Counted from the stretch's first letter, positions 26,953 through 36,755 are shown. The stretch is 64,000 bases of DNA from Solimonas sp. SE-A11 (GCF_030345715.1 NZ_JAUASX010000020.1:1-64000), one strand, 5' to 3'. Made by a program: numbers and translations. The notes: a model not told the origin generated them from the letters alone.

Positions 26953-27905
26953 GGAACCAGCGGCGCGGCGGTTTCGTCCCATAGCCGCCGCGAGATGGCG
27001 GCATCGCGGCTGTCGGCGCTGGCGGGAGCCACGCGGCAGCTGCGGTAGTAGGCCCCGCCTACGGCCTCCGGCGCGGTGGCGCAAAGCAGCGTGGTCTGCG
27101 CGCCTTCCTGCGGTGTCAGCAGGAAGATCGCCTCCAGCGGCGCGAAGAAGCGCCGTACCGTCTCCAGCAGCGGGTTGCCGCTGAGCCCCTTGTCGGCAAT
27201 GTTGGTGAACACCGCGCCCGGATGCAGGCTGAAGGCCTTGAGGCCCTGCGCGCCATGGCGCCGCTGCAGTTCCTGGGTGGCATGCACCAGGGCCAGCTTG
27301 GAATTGCCGTAGGCCACCCAGGAGTTGTAGGCCGGGCCACCCCCGAACAGGCCGGCATTGCTGCCGCGTGCGTGCAGCATCGACACCACGTTGATTACGC
27401 GCGCCTCGCCTTGCTTGGAGGCCGTCTGCAGCAGCAGCGGCAACAGGCGCAGGGTCAGCTGCATCGTGCCCAGGTAATTCGTGCGCCAGTGAATCTCGTG
27501 GCCGTCGACGAGCTTCGGTTCCTTCCACTGCGACAGCAGGTCCAGGTGGATGCCCGCGTTGTTGATCAGGCCATCCAGGCGGCCATAGGCAATGACGAAG
27601 TCCGCGAGCCGGTCCACCGAGCTGGCGTAGGCCAGGTCCAGGGCCAGGGGCTCCACCCTGCCGCTTCCCGGCGGGAGTGTTGCGCGCAGCGCCTGCGCCG
27701 CGGCATCCGGCTGACTGCGCGTGGTGACGAGCACGGTCGCCCCCCAGGCGGCCAGCGCCCGGGCGGTCTCGAAGCCGATGGAGCCCGGCGCGATGCCGGT
27801 GACCAGGTAGACGCGACCCTTCAGGTCGCGGGGCTGCGCGCTCGCCGCTCCGAACAGGCGGCGGCAGGCGCGGCCCAGCGCCGCCGTGTAGCGGCGCAGG
27901 CCCAT
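26931..27905 (-). CDS. Retinol-dehydrogenase-like SDR
   Basis: A 324-residue short-chain dehydrogenase of the longer, retinol/WW-domain oxidoreductase-like type. The cofactor segment is TGIAPGSIGFETA, a variant of TGxxxGIG with an extra residue. NNAGIH and the active site with YGNSK are present. The C-terminal extension is longer than in classical SDRs. It lies two bases after the aldolase gene, so it is probably the last gene of the meta-cleavage operon and may act on a related intermediate. Confidence 0.8.
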   Translation of the reverse strand: MGLRRYTAALGRACRRLFGAASAQPRDLKGRVYLVTGIAPGSIGFETARALAAWGATVLVTTRSQPDAAAQALRATLPPGSGRVEPLALDLAYASSVDRLADFVIAYGRLDGLINNAGIHLDLLSQWKEPKLVDGHEIHWRTNYLGTMQLTLRLLPLLLQTASKQGEARVINVVSMLHARGSNAGLFGGGPAYNSWVAYGNSKLALVHATQELQRRHGAQGLKAFSLHPGAVFTNIADKGLSGNPLLETVRRFFAPLEAIFLLTPQEGAQTTLLCATAPEAVGGAYYRSCRVAPASADSRDAAISRRLWDETAAPLVPQEQPST

Positions 27906-27907
27906 GC

Positions 27908-28957
27908 TCAGGCGGCGTTGGCCTTCAGAAGCCCACGCTCGCGGGCCAGCGTCAGCGCCAGGTCCTCGATCATGTCTTCCTGGCCGCCGACCATCTTCTG
28001 GCGGCCCAGCTCCAGCAGCAGCTCACGGGCCGGGATGCCGTACTTGGCCTCGGCGCGGCGCGCGAACAGCAGGAAGCTGGAGTACACGCCGGCATAGCCC
28101 AGCGTCAGCGAGTTGCGGTCGATGCGGACGGGGAAGTCCATGATCGGCGTGACCAGGTCCTCGGCCACGTCGGAGATCTTGAACACGTCCACCCCGGTCT
28201 CGATGCCCATGCGGTTGCACACCGCCACGAAGACTTCCATCGGCGTGTTGCCGGCACCGGCGCCCATGCCGCCGCAGGCGCAGTCGATGCGGCGCGCACC
28301 GGCCGCGACCGCCGCGATGGAGTTGGCCACGCCCATCGACAGGTTGTGGTGGCCGTGGAAGCCGATCTCGGTTTCCGGCTTGAGCTTCTGGCGCGCCAGC
28401 GCGATGCGGGCGGTGACGTCGTCCGGCAGCATGTAGCCAGCCGAGTCGGTCAGGTAGATGCAGTTGGCGCCGTAGCTTTCCATCAGCAGCGCCTGCTCGA
28501 TCAGCTGCTCCGGCTCGATCATGTGCGCCATCATCAGGAAGCCCACCGTATCCAGGCCCATCTTGCGGCCCAGCGCGATGTGCTGCTCGGAGACGTCGGC
28601 CTCGGTGCAGTGGGTGGCGACACGGATCGTGGTCACGCCGCAATCGGCGGCCATCTTCAGGTGGTCCACGGTGCCGATGCCCGGCAGCAGCAGGGCCGAG
28701 ACCTTGGCCTGCTTCATCAGCGGGATCACCGCGCGCAGGTATTCCTCGTCGGTGGCGGCGGGGAAGCCGTAGTTCACCGAGGCGCCGCCCAGGCCGTCGC
28801 CGTGGGTGACTTCGATCAGCGGGCAACCCGCCTGGTCCAGGCCCTGGGCGATGGACTTCATCTGGTCGATGGTGATCTGGTGACGCTTGGGGTGCATGCC
28901 GTCGCGCAGCGACATGTCATGGACCTTGATCTTGATGCCCTTGAGGTTGAGGCTCAT
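27908..28957 (-). CDS. dmpG: 4-hydroxy-2-oxovalerate aldolase
   Basis: A 349-residue DRE-TIM metallolyase that splits 4-hydroxy-2-oxoacids into pyruvate and an aldehyde, which is channelled to its partner acetaldehyde dehydrogenase. The conserved metal and substrate residues lie in [16 protein letters not shown] near the N-terminus and [15 protein letters not shown] at about 198-212. The C-terminal domain that docks the dehydrogenase is full length. The gene is in a minus-strand operon with the dehydrogenase, the hydratase and a ring-cleavage product hydrolase. Orthologues include MhpE, BphI and steroid-pathway HsaF/TesG. Confidence 0.95.
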   Translation of the reverse strand: MSLNLKGIKIKVHDMSLRDGMHPKRHQITIDQMKSIAQGLDQAGCPLIEVTHGDGLGGASVNYGFPAATDEEYLRAVIPLMKQAKVSALLLPGIGTVDHLKMAADCGVTTIRVATHCTEADVSEQHIALGRKMGLDTVGFLMMAHMIEPEQLIEQALLMESYGANCIYLTDSAGYMLPDDVTARIALARQKLKPETEIGFHGHHNLSMGVANSIAAVAAGARRIDCACGGMGAGAGNTPMEVFVAVCNRMGIETGVDVFKISDVAEDLVTPIMDFPVRIDRNSLTLGYAGVYSSFLLFARRAEAKYGIPARELLLELGRQKMVGGQEDMIEDLALTLARERGLLKANAA

Positions 28958-28989
28958 TTGAGTGCTCCTTGCCGCTTCATCTTTTTGCT

Positions 28990-29014
28990 CCCCTCTCCCA
29001 CGAGGGGAGAGGGG
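28990..29014. repeat. Intergenic hairpin
   Basis: CCCCTCTCC and GGAGAGGGG arms lie between the dehydrogenase and aldolase genes of one operon. There is no T-run on the minus strand, so it resembles an intercistronic repeat that may affect mRNA stability rather than a terminator. Confidence 0.5.
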
Positions 29015-29023
29015 ACTGTTTGG

Positions 29024-29929
29024 TTACGCCGCTTCCAGCGTCAGCCGGCCCGCCAGGATTTCCTCGGCGAACATCTCGGCGGTGCGCGTGGCCGACGCCG
29101 TCATGATGTCGAGGTTGCCGGCGTACTTCGGCAGGAAGTCGCCCAGGCCCTCCACCTGCATGAAGCTGGTGACGCGGTTGCCGTCGAACACCGGGCCGTT
29201 GACCAGGCGGTAGCCCGGCACGTACTTCTGCACCTCGGCCACCATGTCGCGCACCGACTCCTCGATCTCCTTCTGCCTGGGCGTATCCAGCGTCAGGCAG
29301 TGGATGGTGTCGCGCATGATCATCGGCGGCTCGGCCGGGTTGATCACGATGATCGCCTTGCCCTCGTCGGCGCCGCCGATCTTGGCGACCGCGCCCGAGG
29401 TGGTGCGGGTGAACTCGTCGATGTTCTTGCGCGTGCCCGGGCCCACTGACTTGCTGGCGACCGTGGCGATGATCTCGGCGTACTTCACCTTCTGCACGCG
29501 CGACACGGCATAGACCATCGGGATCGTCGCCTGGCCACCGCAGGTGACCATGTTGACGTTCATCTCGCGCTTGCCGGCGTGTTCCTTGAGGTTGATCGGC
29601 GGCACGCAGTAAGGGCCGATGGCCGCCGGCGTGAGGTCGATCATCATCACGCCGAGCTTGTTCAGCTTGTCGGAGTTTTCCTTATGCACGTAGGCGCTGG
29701 TGGCGTCGAAGGCGATCTGCACGCCGTCGGCCTTCACATGCTCCAGCATGCCGTCCACGCCCTTGTCGGTGGTCTTCAGGCCGTGCTCGCGCGCACGCGC
29801 CAGGCCCTCGGAGGTCGGGTCCACGCCCACCATCCAGACCGGCTCCAGAACCTGAGAACGCTTCAGCTTGTAGAGCAGGTCGGTGCCGATGTTGCCGGGA
29901 CCGATGATGGCGCACTTGATTTTTTTCAT
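29024..29929 (-). CDS. mhpF: Acetaldehyde dehydrogenase (acylating)
   Basis: A 301-residue CoA- and NAD-dependent enzyme converting acetaldehyde (or propanal) from the aldolase into acyl-Co[16 protein letters not shown] is the N-terminal nucleotide-binding motif. The catalytic cysteine is in [14 protein letters not shown] at about residue 130. [19 protein letters not shown] follows. It precedes the aldolase gene in the same operon, as expected for a channelling pair (BphJ-BphI, HsaG-HsaF). Confidence 0.95.
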   Translation of the reverse strand: MKKIKCAIIGPGNIGTDLLYKLKRSQVLEPVWMVGVDPTSEGLARAREHGLKTTDKGVDGMLEHVKADGVQIAFDATSAYVHKENSDKLNKLGVMMIDLTPAAIGPYCVPPINLKEHAGKREMNVNMVTCGGQATIPMVYAVSRVQKVKYAEIIATVASKSVGPGTRKNIDEFTRTTSGAVAKIGGADEGKAIIVINPAEPPMIMRDTIHCLTLDTPRQKEIEESVRDMVAEVQKYVPGYRLVNGPVFDGNRVTSFMQVEGLGDFLPKYAGNLDIMTASATRTAEMFAEEILAGRLTLEAA

Positions 29930-29954
29930 GGAGAAACTCGCTTTACAGAACGGA

Positions 29955-30003
29955 TGTAGGAGCCGGCTTGCCGGCGACTGTCGCCAGCAAGCTGGCTCCT
30001 ACA
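29955..30003. repeat. REP-like repeat, GTAGGAGC family
   Basis: TGTAGGAGCCGGCTTGCCGG and its inverted partner ending GCTGGCTCCTACA flank a GCGACTGTCGC core. Related copies lie at 44305-44363, 48514-48590 and 52205-52262. It is inserted between the hydratase and dehydrogenase genes. Confidence 0.8.
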
Positions 30004-30025
30004 GGTGTTGGAATCCGGCCCGGGC

Positions 30026-30823
30026 TCATGCTTCGAAACCGATCGAGGCGGTACCGATGCCGGCGATGCTCATCTCGAAGCGGTCGCCCGCCACTGCCGG
30101 CAGCAGCGGCGCGAGCGAACCGGAGAGAATGACCTCGCCAGCCAGGAAGGGGATGCCGAAGCGGCCCAGCGTGTTCGCCAGCCAGGCGACCGCGGTGGCC
30201 GGGTGGCCCTGCACGGCCGCGCCGACGCCGGAAGCGACGTGCTGGCCGTTCTGGTGGATCTCCATGGTCGCCGCCGCCAGGTCCAGAGAGCGCGGGTCGA
30301 TGCGGGCATCGCCCACCACGAACACGCCGCAGGAGGCGTTGTCGGCCACGGTGTCCTGGATCTTGATCTTCCAGTCGCGGATACGGGAATCCACGATCTC
30401 GAAGCAGGGCGCCACGTACTCGGTGGCGTCCAGCACCTGCTCCTCGGTGATGCCCGGGCCGCGCAGGTCCTTCTTCAGCACGAAGGCGATCTCGCCCTCG
30501 GCGCGCGGCTGGATCAGGCCGGAGCCGGCGATGCTCACCGTGCTGCCGTTGGCCACGTGCATGCGGTCGGTGAGGAAGCCGAAGTCCGGCTGGTGCACGC
30601 CGAGCATGTCCTGCACCGGCTTGCTGGTGACGCCGATCTTCTTGCCGATGACGCGCTCGCCCTCGGCCTCGCGGCGCGACAGGAAGCGCAGCGAGATACG
30701 GTAGGCATCGTCGATGTCGATGCCGGCCTCGCGGTTGGTCAGCGGCTCCAGCACGGAGCGCGAGCGTAGCGCGGCGAACAGTTCGTCGCCCAGCGCAATG
30801 ATTCGGGATTCCGGGAGCGCCAT
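30026..30823 (-). CDS. 2-hydroxypenta-2,4-dienoate (2-keto-4-pentenoate) hydratase
   Basis: A 265-residue divalent-metal enzyme adding water to 2-hydroxydienoates to give 4-hydroxy-2-oxoacids (MhpD/HsaE/TesE type). GKKIGVTSKPVQDMLGV, PRAEGEIAFVLKKDL (metal-binding glutamates), EYVAPCFEIVDSRI and FLAGEVILSGS are the family's conserved blocks. The ATG overlaps the stop codon of the hydrolase gene as TGATG, so the ORF's longer N-terminus is discarded. It supplies the substrate of the downstream aldolase. Confidence 0.93.
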   Translation of the reverse strand: MALPESRIIALGDELFAALRSRSVLEPLTNREAGIDIDDAYRISLRFLSRREAEGERVIGKKIGVTSKPVQDMLGVHQPDFGFLTDRMHVANGSTVSIAGSGLIQPRAEGEIAFVLKKDLRGPGITEEQVLDATEYVAPCFEIVDSRIRDWKIKIQDTVADNASCGVFVVGDARIDPRSLDLAAATMEIHQNGQHVASGVGAAVQGHPATAVAWLANTLGRFGIPFLAGEVILSGSLAPLLPAVAGDRFEMSIAGIGTASIGFEA

Positions 30824-31653
30824 CAGCCGTTCCTCAGGAAGTCGAGCACCGTCCGGTTGAATAGCCCGCGGTGCTCCATCATCACCCAGTGGCCGCACTG
30901 CGGCACCAGCACCATGCGGCCGTTCTTCAGGCCCTTGGCCAGGCGCATGATGCCGCTGTCCGGCATCATGTTCTCGTTGAGGCCCCACAGCGTCAGCACC
31001 GGGCAGGCGATCTCTCCCAGGCGCCCGGTCATCACCGGCACCTTCAGCGTCTTGATCACCTGCGGGTTCTGCAGCTTGGCCATCTCGGCGCGCTCATGCA
31101 CCAGGTCGTCGGTGACCACGGTCGGGTCCACCACGAAGGCCTTGATGAAGAAGTCCTTCATCGCCGCCTCGGTCACCGGCTGGCCGGAACCGTAGAGCGC
31201 GAACATGGCCTTCATGCCCGGCATTTCCAGGTAGTCCGGCAGCTCGTTGAGGCCGCCGGGGGCCATCAGCACCAGCTTCTCGACGTTGTCCGGATGGGTG
31301 AGGGCAAAGCCCAGCGCCACGGCGCCGCCCAGCGAGTTGCCAACCAAGGTGGCCTTCTGCACGCCCAGGGCGTCCAGGGTCTGCTTGAGGCAGTCCACGA
31401 AGAAGGACAGGGGGTATTCGACGTCATCCGGCTTGTCGGAATAACCGAAGCCGATCAGGTCGGGCACCACGCAGCGGTAGCCGGCCTGGGCCAGCTCCGG
31501 GTAGTTGCCCTTGAAGTTGCTGTAGCCGCTGGCGCCGTTGCCCGAGCCATGCAGGAACACCACGACCGGGCCCTGGCCCTGGTCCTGGTAATGGATGCGG
31601 TAGCCGTTCTTGAGGGTAACGTACTGACCCTCGGGTACGGGTTTGCTGTTCAT
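30823..31653 (-). CDS. Meta-cleavage product C-C hydrolase (alpha/beta hydrolase, HsaD/MhpC-like)
   Basis: A 276-residue hydrolase that probably cuts a ring-fission product into a 2-hydroxydienoate and an acid. The oxyanion segment is VVFLHGSGNGASGYSNFKGN, the nucleophile elbow GNSLGGAVALGFAL, and the histidine is in VPQCGHWVMMEH, a signature of meta-cleavage hydrolases. The expected acid residue falls in WGLNENMMP, where homologues have WGREDRV, so Asp appears replaced by Glu. Starts at 31653 or 31677 are both possible. It heads the operon of hydratase, dehydrogenase and aldolase. Steroid (4,9-DSHA) cleavage is the likeliest role, but no dioxygenase is present here. Confidence 0.85.
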   Translation of the reverse strand: MNSKPVPEGQYVTLKNGYRIHYQDQGQGPVVVFLHGSGNGASGYSNFKGNYPELAQAGYRCVVPDLIGFGYSDKPDDVEYPLSFFVDCLKQTLDALGVQKATLVGNSLGGAVALGFALTHPDNVEKLVLMAPGGLNELPDYLEMPGMKAMFALYGSGQPVTEAAMKDFFIKAFVVDPTVVTDDLVHERAEMAKLQNPQVIKTLKVPVMTGRLGEIACPVLTLWGLNENMMPDSGIMRLAKGLKNGRMVLVPQCGHWVMMEHRGLFNRTVLDFLRNG

Positions 31654-31799
31654 GGGAGCGGGCTTTCCGTCGGGCATGGTTTTCTGCCAGCGAATGGTCC
31701 TCCTCCGGGGCGGCTGCTGCTTCATCCTTTTGGAGTAAAGCTCCACCCCCTGCAATCGCCTAGGATGATGGCCAGAAAGGACTTTTTCGGGAGTTTTAC

Positions 31800-32567
31800 G
31801 TGCAGCAGGGCAGGGTCGTACTGGTTACCGGGGGCGCCAAGGGCGTGGGTCGCGGCATCACCGAGCGCTTCCTGGCCACGGGGGCGCGGGTCGTGATCTG
31901 CGGCCGCGAGGCCCCCGCCGTGCTGCCGGAGGTGAACGGCAACACCGCCGAATTCGTCGCCTGCGACGTCCGCAACCGCGAGGCGGTTGACGCCCTGTTC
32001 GCCGGCATCGCCGAAAAGCATGGCCGGCTCGACGTGCTGGTCAACAATGCCGGCGGTGCGCCCTTCGTGATGGCCGACAAGGCCTCGCCGCGCTTCCACG
32101 AATCCATCATCGCGCTGAACCTGCTGGCGCCGTTCCACTTCGCGCAGAAGGCCAATGCCCTGATGCAGGCCCAGGACGGCGGCGGCGTCATCGTCAACGT
32201 CGCCAGCGTCTCGGCCCTGCGTCCCTCGCCGGGCACCGCGGCCTACGGCGCCGCCAAGGCCGGCCTGCTAAACCTGACCCAGTCCCTGGCCGTGGAATGG
32301 GCGCCCAAGGTGCGCGTGGTCGCGGTCAGCCCCGGCATGGTCCGCACCGAGCAATCCGACCTGCACTATGGCGACGAGGCCGGCATCGCGGCCGTGGCCA
32401 GCACCGTGCCGATGGCCCGCCTGGCCGACCCCGCCGACATCGGCAACGCCTGCGTCTGGCTGTCGTCGCCGGAGGCCTCGTATGCCTCGGGCACCAACCT
32501 CGTGCTGCACGGTGGTGGCGAGCGTCCGGCGTTCCTCGATGCAGCGCAGGTGAATAAGGACCAGTGA
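31800..32567 (+). CDS. Short-chain dehydrogenase/reductase
   Basis: A 255-residue SDR with a GTG start supported by GGGAG six bases upstream. Motifs: TGGAKGVGRG, NNAGGAPFV, and VASVSALRPSPGTAAYGAAKAG for catalysis. It is divergent from the meta-cleavage operon with about 45-145 bp between starts, suggesting shared control. FabG-like or hydroxysteroid-type specificity cannot be separated by sequence alone. Confidence 0.85.
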   Translation: MQQGRVVLVTGGAKGVGRGITERFLATGARVVICGREAPAVLPEVNGNTAEFVACDVRNREAVDALFAGIAEKHGRLDVLVNNAGGAPFVMADKASPRFHESIIALNLLAPFHFAQKANALMQAQDGGGVIVNVASVSALRPSPGTAAYGAAKAGLLNLTQSLAVEWAPKVRVVAVSPGMVRTEQSDLHYGDEAGIAAVASTVPMARLADPADIGNACVWLSSPEASYASGTNLVLHGGGERPAFLDAAQVNKDQ

Positions 32568-32663
32568 ACAAATACTAAGGTCCCTGGCCGGTCGAACCAT
32601 TAAGATTTCCGTTTGCCCTGGGACTGCCGGGGCACAAGGGAAGCGGGACGGGGAGGAGAAGGG

Positions 32664-34613
32664 ATGATGCGTCGCTTGCTATGCCTGGGATTGCTGCTGG
32701 CCTTGACGGCCTGCGGCCGCAGTGACGAGCCCGCCGGCTCCGGCAATCCCCCGCCGGCCAGCGCCAAGTGCCGCCATTACAACGATCAGCGCCAGCCCTT
32801 CTTCGGCGACCTGCACGTCCACACCAAGTACTCGCTGGACGCCAACACCCAGGGCACCGTGATCGGCCCGCACGAGGCCTACCGCTTCGCGCAGGGCGAA
32901 GAGCTGGGCATCCAGCCCTACAACGCCGAGGGCCAGCCGCTGCGCACCACCCGGCTGTCGCGCCCGCTGGACTTCGCCGCCGTCACCGACCACGCCGAGC
33001 TGTTCGGCGAGACCGAGATCTGCACCAACCCTGAGCTGGAGGGCTACAACTCGCTGGAGTGCCGCTTCTACCGCGCCGCGCCGCCGCAGGCCTTCGTCGT
33101 CTTCAACCTTCTGGGCCCCGGTCTGTTCGGCCTGCCCTCGGGTGACGGCGAGAAGATTCCGCGCCTGCCGTTCTGCGGGCTCGGCGGCGAGCGCTGCATC
33201 GAGGCCGCCAAGACCCCCTGGCGCGACATGCAGCTGGCGGCCGAGGCCTACCTCGACCGCAGTGCGGAGTGCCGCTTCACCACGTTCGTCGGCTACGAGT
33301 GGACCGGCGCGCCGCTGTCCAACAACCTGCACCGCAACGTGCTGTTCGAAAGCGAGGTGGTGCCGGAGATTCCGCCCAGCTACCTGGAGACGCCCGAGCC
33401 GGAGCTGCTGTGGGAGGCGCTGGCCGAGCAGTGCCGCAGCGACCAGGGCTGCAACGTGCTGACCATCCCGCACAACTCCAACCTCGCCGGTGGGCTGATG
33501 TTCCGCGGCAAGGACCGCCGCGGCCGCAACTTCACCGAGGAGTACGCGCAGGCGCGCCAGTTCAACGAGCCGCTGGCGGAGATCTACCAGCACAAGGGCC
33601 AGTCCGAGTGCCTGGGCACCACCGGTGCCGGCCTCGCCGACGAGCAGTGCGGCTTCGAGCTGATCCCCTATCGCAACTTCATCGGCAGCCAGATCAGCCC
33701 CGCCGCCAGCGGCGCGCCGCTGGAGCGCGACTACCTGCGCGACGCGCTGAAGGAAGGCCTGCGCTACGAGCAGACCATCGGCGCCAATCCCTTCAAGTAC
33801 GGCTTCGTCGGCAGCTCCGACACGCACCTGGGCACCCCCGGGCGCGTGCAGGAGCAGGACTATCCGGGCCACGGCGGCGCTGGCGCCAGTGCTCGCGACG
33901 ATCTGCCGCCCGGTCTCACCGACCGCATCGAGAACAGCCCCGGCGGCCTGGCCGTGCTCTGGGCCGAGGAGAACACGCGCAGCTCGCTGTTCTCCGCCAT
34001 GCGCCGGCGCGAGGCCTACGCCACCAGCGGCACGCGGCCGGTGGTGCGCTTCTACGGTGGCTGGAACCTGCCGGACGGCCTCTGCGGCAGCCGCAACTTC
34101 GCCGCCGAGGGTTACCGCACGGGCGTGCCGATGGGCGGTGACCTGCCGGCGCTGCCCGCCAGCGGCCTGAAGCCGCGCTTCGCCGTGTCCGCGCTGCGCG
34201 ACCCGGGCGCCAGCGGCGAGAAGGTGGAGCCGCTGCAGCACATCCAGATCGTCAAGGGCTGGATCGCCAACGGCGAGAAGCACGAAGCGGTCTACGAGAT
34301 TGCCGGCAACAAGGACAACGGCGCCTCGGTCAACACCGACACCTGCGAGACCTCAGGCGAAGGTTACGCCAGCCTCTGCAGCGTCTGGGAAGACCCGGAC
34401 TTCGATCCTTCGCAGAACGCCTTCTACTACGCCCGCGTGCTGGAGAACCCCAGCTGCCGCTGGTCCACGCGCCAGTGCGTGGCCGCCGGCATCAGCTGTG
34501 CCGACCCGGATGCCGTGCCCGAGGCCTTCGCCGACTGCTGCAACGCCGACTACCCGAAGACCGTGCAGGAGCGGGCCTGGACGTCGCCGATCTGGTACAA
34601 GCCGGCGCCGTGA
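32664..34613 (+). CDS. DUF3604 family lipoprotein
   Basis: A 649-residue secreted lipoprotein. The start MMRRLLCLGLLLALTACG has GGAG eight bases upstream and a lipobox LTAC at about residue 17. The mature protein opens with FFGDLHVHTKYSLDA, a PHP-like metal-binding motif, then FAAVTDHAELFGE, TIPHNSNLAGG and FGFVGSSDTHLG-type histidine and aspartate clusters spread along the chain. Many cysteines (about 20) imply disulfides. DUF3604 proteins are predicted metallohydrolases without a proven substrate. A PpiC-like, a HupE-like and a cytochrome gene follow on the same strand. Confidence 0.85.
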   Translation: MMRRLLCLGLLLALTACGRSDEPAGSGNPPPASAKCRHYNDQRQPFFGDLHVHTKYSLDANTQGTVIGPHEAYRFAQGEELGIQPYNAEGQPLRTTRLSRPLDFAAVTDHAELFGETEICTNPELEGYNSLECRFYRAAPPQAFVVFNLLGPGLFGLPSGDGEKIPRLPFCGLGGERCIEAAKTPWRDMQLAAEAYLDRSAECRFTTFVGYEWTGAPLSNNLHRNVLFESEVVPEIPPSYLETPEPELLWEALAEQCRSDQGCNVLTIPHNSNLAGGLMFRGKDRRGRNFTEEYAQARQFNEPLAEIYQHKGQSECLGTTGAGLADEQCGFELIPYRNFIGSQISPAASGAPLERDYLRDALKEGLRYEQTIGANPFKYGFVGSSDTHLGTPGRVQEQDYPGHGGAGASARDDLPPGLTDRIENSPGGLAVLWAEENTRSSLFSAMRRREAYATSGTRPVVRFYGGWNLPDGLCGSRNFAAEGYRTGVPMGGDLPALPASGLKPRFAVSALRDPGASGEKVEPLQHIQIVKGWIANGEKHEAVYEIAGNKDNGASVNTDTCETSGEGYASLCSVWEDPDFDPSQNAFYYARVLENPSCRWSTRQCVAAGISCADPDAVPEAFADCCNADYPKTVQERAWTSPIWYKPAP

Positions 34614-34750
34614 GGTCTGGAATGCCTGCTCCGATTCCTCACGAACCGTTCAGCCCGAGTGCCGCGAAGCGGTGTATCGAGGGCCGGCTGCGCACCCCGA
34701 TATGCGCCGCTTCGCGTCGCTGCTCGGTGTGAACGGTTGGTGGAATCGTC

Positions 34751-35674
34751 ATGAGACTCAAGCGCCTCCTCCGCCACCCCCTGCTGCACTTCCTCCTCCT
34801 CGGCGCCCTACTGCACCTCGCCCAGGCCTGGATCCCGCCGCCCACCGAACCGATCCGCGTCAGCGCCGCCGACGTCGAGCGCTTGCGCGAGGACTGGCGC
34901 CGCGACACCGGCCGCACGCCCGACGCGCAGCAGCTGCAGGCCAGCTACCGCCGCTGGCTGGAAGACGAGGCCCTGCTGCGCGAAGCCCTGCGCCTGGGCC
35001 TGGATCAGCGTGACCCGGTGGCGCAGCGGCGCCTGCTGATGAACCTGCGCTTCGCCTACCCGGAGTCGAAGCTGGACGACGCCGAGCTGCTGCGCGAGGC
35101 CGAGGCGCTGGAGATGCGCCAGAGCGACCTGGTGGCGCGGCGCAGGCTGATCCAGGCCATGGAGCAGCGCCTGCTGGCGCAGGCCGAGCCGACCGAGCAG
35201 GAGCTGCGCGACTATGTCGCCGCACACCCGCAACGCTATGCCGCGCCGGTGCGCTACAGCTTCGAGCAGGTCTTCCTGCAGCCCTCGCGCGGTGAGGCCG
35301 AAGCCGGCCGCCAGCTCGCGGCGCTGCGCGCCGGCGCCGAGCCGGCCGGCGATGCCTTCCTGCTGGGCCCGCAGTTCCGCGCGCTGACCCAGGACGAGAT
35401 CGCGCGCCAGCTCGGCCAGCCGCTGGCCGCCGCGGTGGCGCAGGCGGCGCCCGGCGAGTGGACCGGCCCGGTGGCTTCGCCCTACGGCTGGCACCTGCTG
35501 CGCCTGCAGCAGCGCGAGGAGGCCGCGGGGGCGGACTTCGCCGCCGTGCGCCGCCAGGCCGCCTACGCGCTGCAGGCCGAGCGCCAGCAGCGCCAGCTGG
35601 CCGAGGCGCGGGCGCGCCTGCTGCAGCGCTACCGTGTCGACGCGGAGGCCGGCGTCGCGCCGGTGGTGTCATGA
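34751..35674 (+). CDS. PpiC/SurA-type peptidyl-prolyl isomerase-like protein
   Basis: A 307-residue membrane-anchored or exported protein. Residues about 8-26 form a hydrophobic N-terminal helix. The helical chaperone-like part (DVERLREDWRRDTGRTPD, RWLEDEALLREALRLGLDQ) resembles SurA/PpiD N-domains. The parvulin-like domain lies near VRYSFEQVFLQPSRGEAEA and ends with GPVASPYGWHLLRLQQ. Its stop codon overlaps the HupE-like start as ATGA, so it probably helps that membrane protein or the DUF3604 protein mature. Confidence 0.82.
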   Translation: MRLKRLLRHPLLHFLLLGALLHLAQAWIPPPTEPIRVSAADVERLREDWRRDTGRTPDAQQLQASYRRWLEDEALLREALRLGLDQRDPVAQRRLLMNLRFAYPESKLDDAELLREAEALEMRQSDLVARRRLIQAMEQRLLAQAEPTEQELRDYVAAHPQRYAAPVRYSFEQVFLQPSRGEAEAGRQLAALRAGAEPAGDAFLLGPQFRALTQDEIARQLGQPLAAAVAQAAPGEWTGPVASPYGWHLLRLQQREEAAGADFAAVRRQAAYALQAERQQRQLAEARARLLQRYRVDAEAGVAPVVS

Positions 35675-36666
35675 AGCGCTGGCTCGCCCTGCTGGTTTGG
35701 CTGTGCTGCGGCGCCGCCCAGGCTCATCCGCTGGCGCCGGCGCTGCTGCAGCTGCGCGAGGGCGTGGAAGGCCGCGTGGAGCTGCTGTGGCGCGCCTCGA
35801 TCCTGCAGGCGGTGGGCGTGGAGCCGCAGTTGCCGGCCGACTGCGTGCGCGTGGAGGAGCCGCGCATCGACCGTGACGACCGCGGCGCCTATACCGCGCG
35901 CTGGGCGGTGCAATGCCCGGGCGGCCTGACCGGACGCAGCCTGTCGGTGCCGCAGCTCGAACGCGCCGGCATCAACGTGATCCTGCGCGTGGAGCGTGCC
36001 GATGGCTCGGTGGTGAAGACCCTGCTGGATGGCGCGCGCTCCTCCTACACCGTGCCGGCGCCCGAGGCCGCGCCCGCGGCCGCGCCCGCGGTATTCCCGT
36101 CCTACCTGCACCTGGGTGTGGAGCATCTGCTGTTCGGTTTCGACCACGTGCTGTTCGTGGCGGCCCTGGTGCTGCTGGTGCGGCGGCTCAAGCCCCTGCT
36201 GATCACCGTCACCGCCTTCACGCTGGGGCACAGCGTGACGCTGGGCCTGGCGGCGCTGGGCTTCGTCCGGGTCAACCCGGGCCTGACCGAGCTCGGCATC
36301 GCGCTCAGCATCCTGCTGCTGGCCTGTGAACTGGCGCGGCCCTCGGACCGCGCGCCGACCCTGCTGGCGCGCCGCCCGGCCCTGATGGCGGTGAGCTTCG
36401 GCCTGCTGCACGGCCTGGGCTTCGCCGGGGCGCTGTCGGAGGTGGGGCTGCCGGCGCAGGAAATCCCGCTGGCCCTGTTCGCCTTCAACCTCGGCATCGA
36501 GCTCGGGCAGATCCTGCTGGTGGTCGTGCTGCTGGCCCTGGGCCTGGCCTGGCGGCGCCTGCCGGCGGCAGCTCAGGGGCCGCTGCCGCGGCTGGTGCCG
36601 GTCTACCTGATCGGCGCCCTGGCGGCCTACTGGAGCCTCGAGAGGGTTTCGGGACTGGGCTTGTAG
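35671..36666 (+). CDS. HupE/UreJ-type membrane protein
   Basis: A 331-residue protein with a signal peptide ending AQAHP. A periplasmic domain of about 120 residues precedes a six- or seven-helix membrane domain. The first helix carries the family hallmark HLGVEHLLFGFDHVLF, and further helices contain TAFTLGHSVTL and SFGLLHGLGFAGAL. These histidines resemble the metal sites of HupE/UreJ nickel or cobalt permeases. The start ATG overlaps the PpiC-like stop. There is no hydrogenase or urease gene nearby, so the metal and purpose are unknown. Confidence 0.85.
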   Translation: MKRWLALLVWLCCGAAQAHPLAPALLQLREGVEGRVELLWRASILQAVGVEPQLPADCVRVEEPRIDRDDRGAYTARWAVQCPGGLTGRSLSVPQLERAGINVILRVERADGSVVKTLLDGARSSYTVPAPEAAPAAAPAVFPSYLHLGVEHLLFGFDHVLFVAALVLLVRRLKPLLITVTAFTLGHSVTLGLAALGFVRVNPGLTELGIALSILLLACELARPSDRAPTLLARRPALMAVSFGLLHGLGFAGALSEVGLPAQEIPLALFAFNLGIELGQILLVVVLLALGLAWRRLPAAAQGPLPRLVPVYLIGALAAYWSLERVSGLGL

Positions 36667-36755
36667 CGTTTCAGCCCATGGGCCGGCGGCGGCGAGCCCC
36701 CGCCCATGGTGTGATCCTTGCGTATCCCTGGCCTCCCGGGCCTGGATATCTCCCG

